Position numbers and translations under genes: made by a program. This document shows positions 50,833 through 60,097 of a DNA stretch of 64,000 bases, piece after piece (position 1 is the stretch's first letter; the number at the start of each line of letters is the position of its first letter). Source of the DNA: Riemerella anatipestifer (lineage in GTDB: Bacteria; Bacteroidota; Bacteroidia; Flavobacteriales; Weeksellaceae); assembly GCF_009670965.2 (NCBI RefSeq), contig NZ_CP073239.1, forward strand, positions 124,001 to 188,000. The letters are read 5' to 3'. Under the pieces are notes generated by a model. It was not told where the DNA came from. It searched no databases and worked only from the letters and a program-made list of their open reading frames with translations.

Positions 50833-51507
50833 CTACATTTTCCATGCGTTTATCATTTCTCTTTTCCCTTTAGGACCTTCTAATTTTTCCACTTTAAAAT
50901 TAAGCGATTTTAACACTCTTTGAAAACTACCTTTAGAAGAGTACGTAGTTAACAAACCACCTGCTTTCATCTTGTCCGCCACCATTTCCATAAGAGGCAA
51001 CTCCCACAAATCCGGCTGAACTCTAGCTCCAAAACAATCAAAGTATACCAAATCTATCTTTGGCAACTCAATGTTTTTTAATTCATAAAAATCTGTATTA
51101 ATTTTTGTGATATTAAAATTAGGCAATATCTCGCAAGGTTGCTCCCATTCACATTCGTGTAAAGTTGTGTTGATAACATCTATATCAGGAAGATTAAATA
51201 AGTTATGAAAAGATAGTTCCTTAATTTCTTTTAAACTCACAGGATACTTCTCTAGAGTAAAATAATTTATTTTCTTTATATCATTAGAAGCCCCTATTTT
51301 TTCCATACTTACTAAAGCATTCAGTCCCGTCCCAAAACCAAGCTCTAATATATTTATTTCCAAATCATTAACTCTATCTAAACCATTTTTAATAAATACA
51401 TGCCTTGCTTCTTGGAGAGCTCCATGATGAGAATGATACCCTTCATTTAAGTCATTTATAAACAATGTTTTAGAACCATCAGCTGTTAATTTAACCTCTC
51501 TTTTCAT
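50833..51507 (-). CDS. mnmD: tRNA 5-methylaminomethyl-2-thiouridine methyltransferase (MnmD type)
   Basis: 224 aa from the ATG at 51507 (MKREVKLTADGSKTLF), the conserved family start; the longer frame to 51549 adds an unsupported N-terminus. SAM motif: INILELGFGTGLNAL. Later VYFDCFGARVQPDLW and the substrate region SSKGSFQRVL. Corresponds to the methylase half of MnmC, here as a stand-alone protein without the FAD oxidase, as usual in Bacteroidota. Confidence 0.9.
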   Translation of the reverse strand: MKREVKLTADGSKTLFINDLNEGYHSHHGALQEARHVFIKNGLDRVNDLEINILELGFGTGLNALVSMEKIGASNDIKKINYFTLEKYPVSLKEIKELSFHNLFNLPDIDVINTTLHECEWEQPCEILPNFNITKINTDFYELKNIELPKIDLVYFDCFGARVQPDLWELPLMEMVADKMKAGGLLTTYSSKGSFQRVLKSLNFKVEKLEGPKGKREMINAWKM

Positions 51508-51558
51508 TCTATTTTTTTTCAAAAATAAACCAAAAATTGAATATTCCAAAAATTATAT

Positions 51559-51566
51559 TATCTTTG
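51559..51566 (+). promoter_or_regulatory. -7 element of ilvE
   Basis: TATCTTTG, 26 nt upstream of the ilvE ATG, fits TAnnTTTG. Confidence 0.55.
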
Positions 51567-51591
51567 TAAACAACGAGTAAATTTTTCAAAA

Positions 51592-52665
51592 ATGATAATT
51601 CAAAAATCAGAAAATCCTAGAATCAGTAGTTTTAATCCTGAGAATTTTTCTTTCGGGAATACCTTTATAGACCACATGGTAATATGTGAATATGAAAACG
51701 GAAAGTGGGGAGAACCTAAACTTATGCCTTACGGACCGTTACCATTTACTCCTGCTATGATGGGGGTTAACTATGGACAGGCTTGTTTTGAAGGTATGAA
51801 GGCTTATAAGGATAAAGATGGAGAGGTTTACTTATTCCGTCCAGAAAAAAACTTTGCAAGAATTAACAAATCTGCAAAAAGACTAGCAATACCTGAACTT
51901 CCTGAAGAAGTTTTCATGAATGGATTAAAAGCACTCATGGATATTGATAGAGATTGGATTCCTTACGGAGAAAATTCCTCTTTATATATTCGTCCTTTAT
52001 TATTTGCTACAGAAGAAGCTCTTAAAGCAAGAATAGCCGACAAATATATGTTTGCTATAGTAGCAGCACCAGCAAAATCTTATTATACAGAGCCTGTTTC
52101 TGTAAAAATAGCAGACTATTACTCTCGTGCCGCCAGTGGTGGGGTTGGTTCAGCTAAAGCCGCTGGAAACTACGCCGCTTCTTTCTATCCAACTAAATTA
52201 GCTAATGAGGAAGGTTATGAGCAGATTATTTGGACAGACGACGCTTCTCACGAGTATTTTGAAGAAAGTGGCACTATGAATGTATTTGTAAGAATAGGAG
52301 ATACTATTTACACACCTCCTACATCTGATAAAATATTAGACGGTGTAACTAGAGATAGCTTTATACAACTAGCCAAACACAATAATATAGAGGTAAAAGT
52401 AGAACCCGTTAGCGTAAAGAAAGTAATTGAAGCACACAAAGAAGGTACCTTAAAAGAAGTTTGGGGTGTTGGGACGGCAGTAGTTTTAAGTGTATTCCAA
52501 GCGTTAGGGTATAAAGATGACAAAATGGTTCTACCTCAACTAAGCGAAGAAGAAAGTTTTGCAATAAAACTTAAGAACCAGTTAGTAAGCATTCAAACCA
52601 ATACAAGCGAAGACCCATTTGGATGGAGATATAAAGTAGAGAAAGGATTTGTAGATACTTTATAA
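51592..52665 (+). CDS. ilvE: Branched-chain amino acid aminotransferase
   Basis: 357 aa class IV PLP transaminase. The N-terminal part has FGNTFIDHMVI and GQACFEGMKAYK. The PLP Lys lies in AKAAGNYAAS, and EESGTMNVFV and TSDKILDGVTRDS are family hallmarks. It makes or degrades Ile, Leu and Val. Monocistronic, followed by a terminator and then a small antisense-strand RNA locus. Confidence 0.96.
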   Translation: MIIQKSENPRISSFNPENFSFGNTFIDHMVICEYENGKWGEPKLMPYGPLPFTPAMMGVNYGQACFEGMKAYKDKDGEVYLFRPEKNFARINKSAKRLAIPELPEEVFMNGLKALMDIDRDWIPYGENSSLYIRPLLFATEEALKARIADKYMFAIVAAPAKSYYTEPVSVKIADYYSRAASGGVGSAKAAGNYAASFYPTKLANEEGYEQIIWTDDASHEYFEESGTMNVFVRIGDTIYTPPTSDKILDGVTRDSFIQLAKHNNIEVKVEPVSVKKVIEAHKEGTLKEVWGVGTAVVLSVFQALGYKDDKMVLPQLSEEESFAIKLKNQLVSIQTNTSEDPFGWRYKVEKGFVDTL

Positions 52666-52689
52666 TAACATCTAAATATAAGTTATAAG

Positions 52690-52720
52690 AAAGGGAAGAC
52701 GAGTAGTCTTCTCTTTTTTT
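52690..52720 (+). terminator. Terminator of ilvE
   Basis: Stem GAAGAC / GTCTTC (extendable) with a trailing T-run, 25 bp after the stop. Confidence 0.8.
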
Positions 52721-52764
52721 ATGATAACTAAAAAAATCTCAAGCTCATCTCTTTAAATTGAAAT

Positions 52765-52797
52765 AAAAAACCCTGACACTTTAAAAAGCATCAGGGT
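52765..52797 (-). terminator. Terminator of the minus-strand small RNA
   Basis: On the minus-strand RNA the stem ACCCUGAUGC / GUGUCAGGGU has 10 pairs including two G-U wobbles that become mismatches on the plus strand. That indicates the functional transcript is the minus strand. A U-run follows. Confidence 0.8.
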
Positions 52798-52866
52798 AAA
52801 AACTAATAACCATGAAAACTCAAATTAAACATGAGAATCGTTATCATTATATCAAAAGCTGTGCCA
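52765..52866 (-). ncRNA. Candidate small RNA or orphan leader with a 14-codon ORF
   Basis: Between ilvE and ndk, the minus strand holds a compact transcription unit. A sigma-54-like element (TGGCAC at 52861-52866, 5 nt, TTGAT at 52851-52855) is followed by a 14-codon ORF (52803-52847, MITILMFNLSFHGY) and then a strong terminator 5 nt after its stop. The layout resembles an amino-acid operon leader (Ile/Thr/Leu codons near the start) but no downstream gene follows on that strand. The -12 box lacks the usual GC, so promoter type is uncertain. Confidence 0.5.
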
Positions 52867-52896
52867 AAAAAAGTTTTAAAACTAGAAATAAGTTCG

Positions 52897-52904
52897 TATT
52901 TTTG
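52897..52904 (+). promoter_or_regulatory. -7 element of ndk
   Basis: TATTTTTG, 22 nt upstream of the ndk ATG, fits TAnnTTTG. Confidence 0.5.
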
Positions 52905-52925
52905 TACGGTTAAAATTAAAATAAA

Positions 52926-53345
52926 ATGTCAGGAAACATTACTTTTACAATGATTAAACCAGATGCAGTAGCAGATGGACACATAGGAGCTATACTAGGG
53001 AAAATAGTTGAAGCAGGATTTAAAATTAAGGCAATGAAACTTACTCAACTTACAGTAGCTGATGCTAAGAAGTTTTATGAAGTTCATGCTGAAAGACCTT
53101 TCTACGGAGAGTTAGTAGAGTTTATGTCTTCAGGACCTATTGTAGCAGCTGTTTTAGAAAAAGAAAATGCAGTTGAAGATTTCAGAAAACTAATTGGTGC
53201 TACAAACCCTGCTGAAGCGGCTGAAGGAACTATAAGAAAGATGTTCGCTAGAAGTGTAGGAGAAAATGCAGTACACGGTTCTGACTCTGATGAAAATGCA
53301 AAAATAGAATCAGCATTCCATTTCTCTGGAAGAGAGATTTTCTAA
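52926..53345 (+). CDS. ndk: Nucleoside diphosphate kinase
   Basis: 139 aa. It transfers phosphate between nucleoside triphosphates and diphosphates through a phosphohistidine. [15 protein letters not shown] at the start and the active-site His in [13 protein letters not shown] are diagnostic. [19 protein letters not shown] forms the Kpn-loop region. Length is typical. It is monocistronic and ends at a terminator shared with atpC. Confidence 0.98.
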   Translation: MSGNITFTMIKPDAVADGHIGAILGKIVEAGFKIKAMKLTQLTVADAKKFYEVHAERPFYGELVEFMSSGPIVAAVLEKENAVEDFRKLIGATNPAEAAEGTIRKMFARSVGENAVHGSDSDENAKIESAFHFSGREIF

Positions 53346-53366
53346 GAAGAATAAAACAAATATCAT

Positions 53367-53403
53367 AAAAAAAGGCTATCTCATCTCTGAAATAGCCTTT
53401 TTT
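53367..53403. terminator. Bidirectional terminator between ndk and atpC
   Basis: Stem AAAAAAAGGCTAT / ATAGCCTTTTTT with a loop of about 12 nt. A- and T-runs on both flanks allow it to serve ndk and the convergent atpC. Confidence 0.88.
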
Positions 53404-53440
53404 GTATCATTAAATCAATAACAAACTAACTTCTTCTTTC

Positions 53441-53722
53441 TTATTCGCAAAGGATAATCCCTTTATCGTTACTAAATTCTATAACGCCACTCTTTATCGG
53501 AAGCGAATAAACAGAGTCTTTACCATCTTCTTTAGAAAAATACTTCGCATAGTCTGCCGATACTTTATCAAGGTAAAGTTTTACTTTTCCCCCAACTAAA
53601 GACGATACAATAGCTGCGTGATTTTTCATAATATGAAACTCCCCGTTCTTCCCTGGAAGTAGCACAGACTCTACCTCTCCCTCAAAAGCTACATATTCTG
53701 GTGTTAATATTTTTATATTCAT
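53441..53722 (-). CDS. atpC: ATP synthase F1 epsilon subunit
   Basis: 93 aa. Only the N-terminal beta-sandwich domain is present (ILTPEYVAFEGEVESVLLPG; GEFHIMKNHAAIVSSL); the C-terminal helical domain found in many bacteria is absent, which is usual in Bacteroidota. It follows atpD in a two-gene unit apart from the main atp operon, which is not in this window. Confidence 0.94.
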   Translation of the reverse strand: MNIKILTPEYVAFEGEVESVLLPGKNGEFHIMKNHAAIVSSLVGGKVKLYLDKVSADYAKYFSKEDGKDSVYSLPIKSGVIEFSNDKGIILCE

Positions 53723-53795
53723 CTTAAATGACAGTTTAAAATTTTAAATGTTGAGTTCTAGAATAATCTCTAAAACTCAACACTTAAAATCTGAA

Positions 53796-55337
<1,542 letters not shown>

Positions 55338-55445
55338 TTATTAACAAATTTCCAATTGCTTAAAAAAAAGATTTTTATCATATTTGCAAAACAAGTATTT
55401 GGAAAGATTTTATTGTTCTAAAATAATTCCAACAAACCTATTTTA

Positions 55446-56366
55446 ATGAAAGTTATCAATTCTATATCCGAATATAAAAATCCGTTACCTCTCGCACTTT
55501 CAATAGGAATGTTTGATGGTGTTCATCTTGGACATCAAAGCATTATCAAGAATTTAAAGGAAATATCAGACGAGAAAAAACTCAGTTCTGGACTACTGAC
55601 TTTTTGGCCACATCCTAGAACTATATTTAATCCTAATGAAAATTTAAAACTCCTAAATACTTTAACCGAAAAGACCTCTTTAATAGAAAATTTAGGTGTG
55701 GATTTCCTTTTTTTACAAAACTTTGACGAAGACTTCAGAAACCTCTCCGCAGATGATTTTGTAAAGAAAATATTAGTAGATAAACTGAATATAAAGTATC
55801 TTATTATAGGTTACGACCATCGTTTTGGAAAGGATAAAAAAGGAGATTTCAATCTGCTCCAAAAAATGGCAACCGAGTTTGATTTTGAAGTTCAGCAATT
55901 AGATGCCATACAGCTAGAAAACCAAAACATCAGCTCTACTAAAATTAGAAATGCAATTGCCAGTGGTGATTTTAAAAGTGCTAATGATATGCTTGGTTAC
56001 CATTACCCACTAAGTGGCAAGGTGATACACGGTAAAAAAATAGGAAGAACCATTGGCTATCCTACCGCTAATATCAGTATTGACGATATTAAATTATTAC
56101 CCAAAAAAGGAGCTTATATTGTAGAAGTTTGGATAAACAATCTATTCTATAAAGGAATGCTAAGCATAGGTACTAATCCCACAGTATCAGGCACGGAATT
56201 ATCTATTGAAGTGTATATTTTAGACTTTAATAAAGATATTTACGACCAAAACATTACCATAAAATTTAGAGATTTTCTACACGAAGAAATTAAGTTTGAC
56301 GGACTAGAAGCTCTTATCAAAAAACTTGACGAAGATAAAGCCCTAACCGAAAGTTTTGAGTTCTAA
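55446..56366 (+). CDS. ribF: Bifunctional riboflavin kinase/FAD synthetase
   Basis: 306 aa. The N-terminal FAD synthetase domain has GMFDGVHLGHQSII (nucleotidyltransferase GxxHxGH) and YDHRFGKDKKGD, with SSTKIRNAI. The C-terminal riboflavin kinase has GRTIGYPTANI and GTNPTVSG. It makes FMN and FAD. It is divergent from atpD and convergent with the YjbR gene, which begins 4 bp beyond it. Confidence 0.96.
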   Translation: MKVINSISEYKNPLPLALSIGMFDGVHLGHQSIIKNLKEISDEKKLSSGLLTFWPHPRTIFNPNENLKLLNTLTEKTSLIENLGVDFLFLQNFDEDFRNLSADDFVKKILVDKLNIKYLIIGYDHRFGKDKKGDFNLLQKMATEFDFEVQQLDAIQLENQNISSTKIRNAIASGDFKSANDMLGYHYPLSGKVIHGKKIGRTIGYPTANISIDDIKLLPKKGAYIVEVWINNLFYKGMLSIGTNPTVSGTELSIEVYILDFNKDIYDQNITIKFRDFLHEEIKFDGLEALIKKLDEDKALTESFEF

Positions 56367-56369
56367 AAG

Positions 56370-56723
56370 CTATAAACTCAATATTTCTTCTTTTTGTTTT
56401 TTGGTGAGTTTGCTAAAAACCAAGTCGTAAGAGTGGTCTAACAACTCCAATAATAATGATTTTGGTAAACCTTCTACCACCACGGTGTTCCAATGTTTTT
56501 TGTTCATATGGTAGGCTCCGTATATTTGAGGATATTTTTCTCTCAACACTTCGCTCCATTCGGGATTAGTCTTTACATTAAATGCCAATGGAATTCTATC
56601 TAAAGAAAGCAACAAAAAGACTTTACCTGAAACCTTAAACACCAAAGTTTCGTCATTAAAAGGAAAACTTTCGGTAACACCTTTCTTCTCTAAACAATAA
56701 GCTCTTATAGCTTCTATATCCAT
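56370..56723 (-). CDS. MmcQ/YjbR-family protein
   Basis: 117 aa. The family pattern is visible: IRAYCLEKKGVTESFPFNDE, FKVSGKVFLLLSL, FNVKTNPEWSE and MNKKHWNTV. YjbR-type proteins have a CyaY-like or double-stranded-DNA-binding fold; their physiological role is unclear. Its start lies 5 bp after the DUF1304 gene's stop, so the two form a pair. Confidence 0.9.
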   Translation of the reverse strand: MDIEAIRAYCLEKKGVTESFPFNDETLVFKVSGKVFLLLSLDRIPLAFNVKTNPEWSEVLREKYPQIYGAYHMNKKHWNTVVVEGLPKSLLLELLDHSYDLVFSKLTKKQKEEILSL

Positions 56724-56728
56724 AATTT

Positions 56729-57097
56729 TTATCTAGTCAACAGACAAAATAACAACGCCAACATTGCAGGTACGGCTTGCAACAGAATGATTTTCTTACT
56801 AGCCGTAAGCCCTCCGTAAATCCCCGCTACAATAACACAACCAAGAAAGAAAGCCCTTACATTAAAACTCCATTCTGGGTTTTCTATCAAAAAAGACCAC
56901 ACCAAACCTGCGACTAAAAACCCATTATACAAACCTTGATTAGCAGCCAACCCCTTAGTAGGTCTAAATAATTCTTTCGGTAGGCTTTTACCAAAAACTC
57001 TTTTCCCTGCTGTTTCCCATGCAAACATTTCCATCCACAAAATATAAAGATGCTCTACCGCTACTAAAACCGTTAAAATTTCTCCTATTATTTTCAT
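56729..57097 (-). CDS. DUF1304 membrane protein
   Basis: 122 aa with about four hydrophobic helices. The DUF1304 features are VAVEHLYILWMEMFAW, NQGLYNGFLVAGLVWS and GGLTASKKIILLQAVPAMLAL. It is an inner-membrane protein of unknown function. Pairs with the YjbR-family gene downstream. Confidence 0.9.
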   Translation of the reverse strand: MKIIGEILTVLVAVEHLYILWMEMFAWETAGKRVFGKSLPKELFRPTKGLAANQGLYNGFLVAGLVWSFLIENPEWSFNVRAFFLGCVIVAGIYGGLTASKKIILLQAVPAMLALLFCLLTR

Positions 57098-57136
57098 ATT
57101 TAACCTTTTATTTATTGAGCTTAAATTTGATAAAAC

Positions 57137-57172
57137 AAAGAGGTCATCTTAAATTCAAAAGACAACCTCTTT
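57137..57172 (-). terminator. Terminator of the speA-speB operon
   Basis: Stem AAAGAGGT / ACCTCTTT with inner pairing and U residues on the minus strand, 29 bp after the speB stop. Confidence 0.75.
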
Positions 57173-57200
57173 ATTATTAGATTAAGATATGGATATATTA

Positions 57201-58058
57201 TTATTTCTTATTAGCTAAGTGATAATAAGCCAACATCTTATAGTATAGCTTTGCCGCTAAAAATGCCGTAGGTTTCGCCATTGGAGAGTCCATTAGTTCT
57301 ACAATATCAAAGGCCACTACATTGCATTTTTCAAACACCTTTTTTAGAAGCTCTAAAGTAGGATACCAAGCCAAGCCTCCCGGTTCTGGCGTCCCTGTAG
57401 ATGGAGCAATAGAAGGGTCAAACGCATCTAAATCTATCGTGATGTAAACATTTCCTGATACCTTTTCTAATACCTCATCTATCCAATTAGGATTTTGAGC
57501 AATCTCGTGAGCCCAAAAACACTGTCCTTTTGGTACATATTGCATCTCTTCTGCGTCCATAGAGCGGATACCCACTTGCACTAGATTATGCTTCTGACTA
57601 GCTTCAAACACGGCACAAGCGTGGTTAGATGTAGACCCATGAAACTCTGGGCGAAGGTCTGTATGAGCGTCTAATTGTAATACCGTAAGATTCTCATACT
57701 TCTCTCCTACCGCACGGATAGAGCCAATAGATACCGAATGCTCCCCACCAAAGAGGGTGAATAATTTATCTTCGTGTTTTAGGAGTTCTTTTGTTTTTTG
57801 GTACACCGCTTCCGTCATAGCTTCTGGAGAGCTATCTTCCGTTACCTCACCTGCTAAATATACGCCTTCTAAATAAGGCTCCGTACCTGTCTCAATATCG
57901 TAAAGCTCCATATTTTCGGAAGCATCTAAAAATAGTTCTGGACCTTTATCGGCTCCTTTACCCCAAGTAGATGTCCCATCATAAGGAACTGTAACTAACA
58001 TTACTTTTGAGTTTTCTAAACTTGCATTTTCCTCTGGAATACCTGCGTATGTTTTCAT
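57201..58058 (-). CDS. speB: Agmatinase (ureohydrolase family)
   Basis: 285 aa. Mn-binding motifs are GGEHSVSIG, LQLDAHTDLR and TIDLDAFDPSIAPSTGTPEPGG (the latter given in part). It hydrolyses agmatine to putrescine and urea. It is encoded 26 bp downstream of the arginine decarboxylase gene, so the pair turns arginine into putrescine. Arginase activity is less likely given that partner. Confidence 0.93.
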   Translation of the reverse strand: MKTYAGIPEENASLENSKVMLVTVPYDGTSTWGKGADKGPELFLDASENMELYDIETGTEPYLEGVYLAGEVTEDSSPEAMTEAVYQKTKELLKHEDKLFTLFGGEHSVSIGSIRAVGEKYENLTVLQLDAHTDLRPEFHGSTSNHACAVFEASQKHNLVQVGIRSMDAEEMQYVPKGQCFWAHEIAQNPNWIDEVLEKVSGNVYITIDLDAFDPSIAPSTGTPEPGGLAWYPTLELLKKVFEKCNVVAFDIVELMDSPMAKPTAFLAAKLYYKMLAYYHLANKK

Positions 58059-58084
58059 TTAATATAATTTTGTGTTATTATTTC

Positions 58085-59476
58085 TTAATAGCCTACCAGC
58101 TTAAGTACATCTTCTGGACTTTGTTTTTCTCTAAATAGCTCGTAAACAAAGTTTCCTTCTTCGTCTTTAGTAATTAAAATGTGTCTTGGTTGAGGAATTA
58201 AACAGTGGTGTGCCCCTCCGTAGCCACTAATACTCTCCTGATAAGCCCCCGTATTAAAGAACCCTATATAAAGAGGCTTAGTATCGCTGAATACAGGGAG
58301 ATAGATGGCATTAGTATGCTGTTCGGAGTTGTAGTAGTCATCAGAATCACAAGTAAGACCTCCTAAAAATACCCTCTCATAACTATCTTCCCAACGGTTG
58401 AGTGGCAGCATAATAAAGTGTCTAGAAATAGCCCAAGTATCTGGCAAAGTCGTCATAAAACTACTGTCTATCATATCCCATTTCTCACGGTCGTTTTGCC
58501 TTTTCTGACTAATAATTTGGTACAGGTTAGCACCACTCTCGCCCACGGTAAAAGACCCAAATTCGGTATAGATATTAGGCTCTTCTACCCCTTCCTCTTC
58601 ACAGAATTTTTTAATTTGAGAAACAATCTCATTCACCATATACTCATAATCGTAATCGAAGTTGAGCGAGGTTTTAATAGGAAACCCACCACCTATGTTA
58701 AGCGAATCTACCTCTGGTGCAATTTTCTTAAGCCTTGCATACACTCGTAAGCACTTAAAGAGTTCGTTCCAATAATAAGCGGTGTCTTTAATCCCCGTAT
58801 TGATGAAAAAGTGCAACATTTTCAGCCTTGCATTAGGGTGCTCCGCTATTTTCTGACTGTAATATGGGATAATATCCTTATAACCTATCCCTAACCTAGA
58901 GGTATAAAATTCAAACTTTGGTTCTTCTTCGGAAGCAATTCTAATCCCAATATTAAAGGTAGTATCTATACTTTCTGTAAGTTTATCCAGCTCTCTGTAA
59001 TTATCTAGGATAGGTGTAATGTTCTCAAAACCTTCATTGATTAAATCTGATATTTTTTCCAAATAATCATCGGTTTTAAAACCATTACAAATTACTTCTA
59101 TATCTTTGGTTACTTTGCCTTTATCGTAGAGTTTTCGTACAATATCCATATCAAACGCAGACGAAGTCTCCATACTAATATCGTTTTTAAGAGCTTCCTC
59201 TAGCACAAAAGAAAAATGACTAGACTTGGTACAGTAACAGTAGCGGTATGTATTGCGATACTCGTTTTTAGCAATGGCTTCCGAAAACCATTTTTTTGCC
59301 CTTTGGATATTTTGCGAAATCTTTGGTAAATAACTTATCTTTAGAGGTGTCCCAAACTTCTCTACCACTTCCATTAGGTTAATCCCATGAAAATGAAGAC
59401 TTTCATTCTCATAACTAAACTCTTCTTGTGGAAAATAAAGCGTTTGGTCTATTAGTTCCGAATATTTAATTTTCAT
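58085..59476 (-). CDS. speA: Arginine decarboxylase (group IV PLP fold type III)
   Basis: 463 aa. The PLP Lys lies in CYCTKSSHFSFVLEEAL (the Flavobacteriia version of YAVKAN), followed by ETSSAFDMDI. Glycine-rich LNIGGGFPIK contacts PLP phosphate. The C-terminal FLGGLTCDSDD carries the usual CxSxD. It is shorter than E. coli SpeA and matches the Bacteroidota form. Substrate arginine is supported by the adjacent agmatinase gene. First gene of the pair. Confidence 0.9.
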   Translation of the reverse strand: MKIKYSELIDQTLYFPQEEFSYENESLHFHGINLMEVVEKFGTPLKISYLPKISQNIQRAKKWFSEAIAKNEYRNTYRYCYCTKSSHFSFVLEEALKNDISMETSSAFDMDIVRKLYDKGKVTKDIEVICNGFKTDDYLEKISDLINEGFENITPILDNYRELDKLTESIDTTFNIGIRIASEEEPKFEFYTSRLGIGYKDIIPYYSQKIAEHPNARLKMLHFFINTGIKDTAYYWNELFKCLRVYARLKKIAPEVDSLNIGGGFPIKTSLNFDYDYEYMVNEIVSQIKKFCEEEGVEEPNIYTEFGSFTVGESGANLYQIISQKRQNDREKWDMIDSSFMTTLPDTWAISRHFIMLPLNRWEDSYERVFLGGLTCDSDDYYNSEQHTNAIYLPVFSDTKPLYIGFFNTGAYQESISGYGGAHHCLIPQPRHILITKDEEGNFVYELFREKQSPEDVLKLVGY

Positions 59477-59616
59477 TCTATTATTAAGTCTTGGATTTTA
59501 CTAAAACTAAGTGCAAAAATGCAAAAAAAGAATGGATATAAAAGCACCTATTGTAAAAAAGTTTCCCCAAAAAGCAATGCAGTCCCGCTCTAAAAAACGA
59601 TATAGACCTTATAAAA

Positions 59617-59679
59617 AAATCGTCTAAACGATTTTATAAAAACCTTTAGACGATTTGCTCCATTCGTTTAGACGAATTT
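59617..59679 (-). terminator. Terminator region of the HU-like gene with three related half-palindromes
   Basis: On the minus strand AAATCGTCTAAA (from 59645-59656) pairs with TTTAGACGATTT (59617-59634) before a U-run. A third copy, TCGTCTAAACGA (59664-59675), overlaps the HU stop codon region and could pair alternatively with either arm. Confidence 0.7.
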
Positions 59680-60073
59680 ACTCTCCCTTGGCTGCCTTCT
59701 CATATTTGACTACCGCCAGCATTTCTCTAAGCTCTATACCTGGGCGAAAGAGGATTTTATTGCTCTTTATCTTAGCTGCAGTTACCTTATCTTCGGTTTC
59801 TGCTCCCTCAGAAGAAATAGAAATTTGGAACGAGCCAAAATCTCCAAAACGAACAATTTTACCATCTGACAGATGTTTAGATAATACCTTAGTGAGGTCG
59901 TTAAGTACTGCAAGCACATCGGTATCACTTACGGTGGTACTACCCTGTGCAATCTCTTTACTTAAATTTCGGAAAGTAACCTCTCCACTAGCTTTAGCCG
60001 AAGCATAATACTTCTTAGGTTCTTCGGGCTTACTAGGATTGCCTTTTTGTATCACTGTGAATTTTACTGGCAT
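59678..60073 (-). CDS. HU-like DNA-binding protein (histone-like family)
   Basis: 131 aa. The HU core has GEVTFRNLSKEIAQGSTTV, then VVRFGDFGSF-like KIVRFGDFGSFQISISS. The final FRPGIELREMLAVVKYEK matches the HU-related family of Bacteroidota, which carries an N-terminal extension (MPVKFTVIQKGNPSKPEEP) absent from classical HU. It probably bends or coats DNA. It lies 24 bp downstream of a 620-aa secreted-protein gene on the same strand. Confidence 0.9.
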   Translation of the reverse strand: MPVKFTVIQKGNPSKPEEPKKYYASAKASGEVTFRNLSKEIAQGSTTVSDTDVLAVLNDLTKVLSKHLSDGKIVRFGDFGSFQISISSEGAETEDKVTAAKIKSNKILFRPGIELREMLAVVKYEKAAKGE

Positions 60074-60097
60074 AATACTTTATTTTAAAGATGATTA

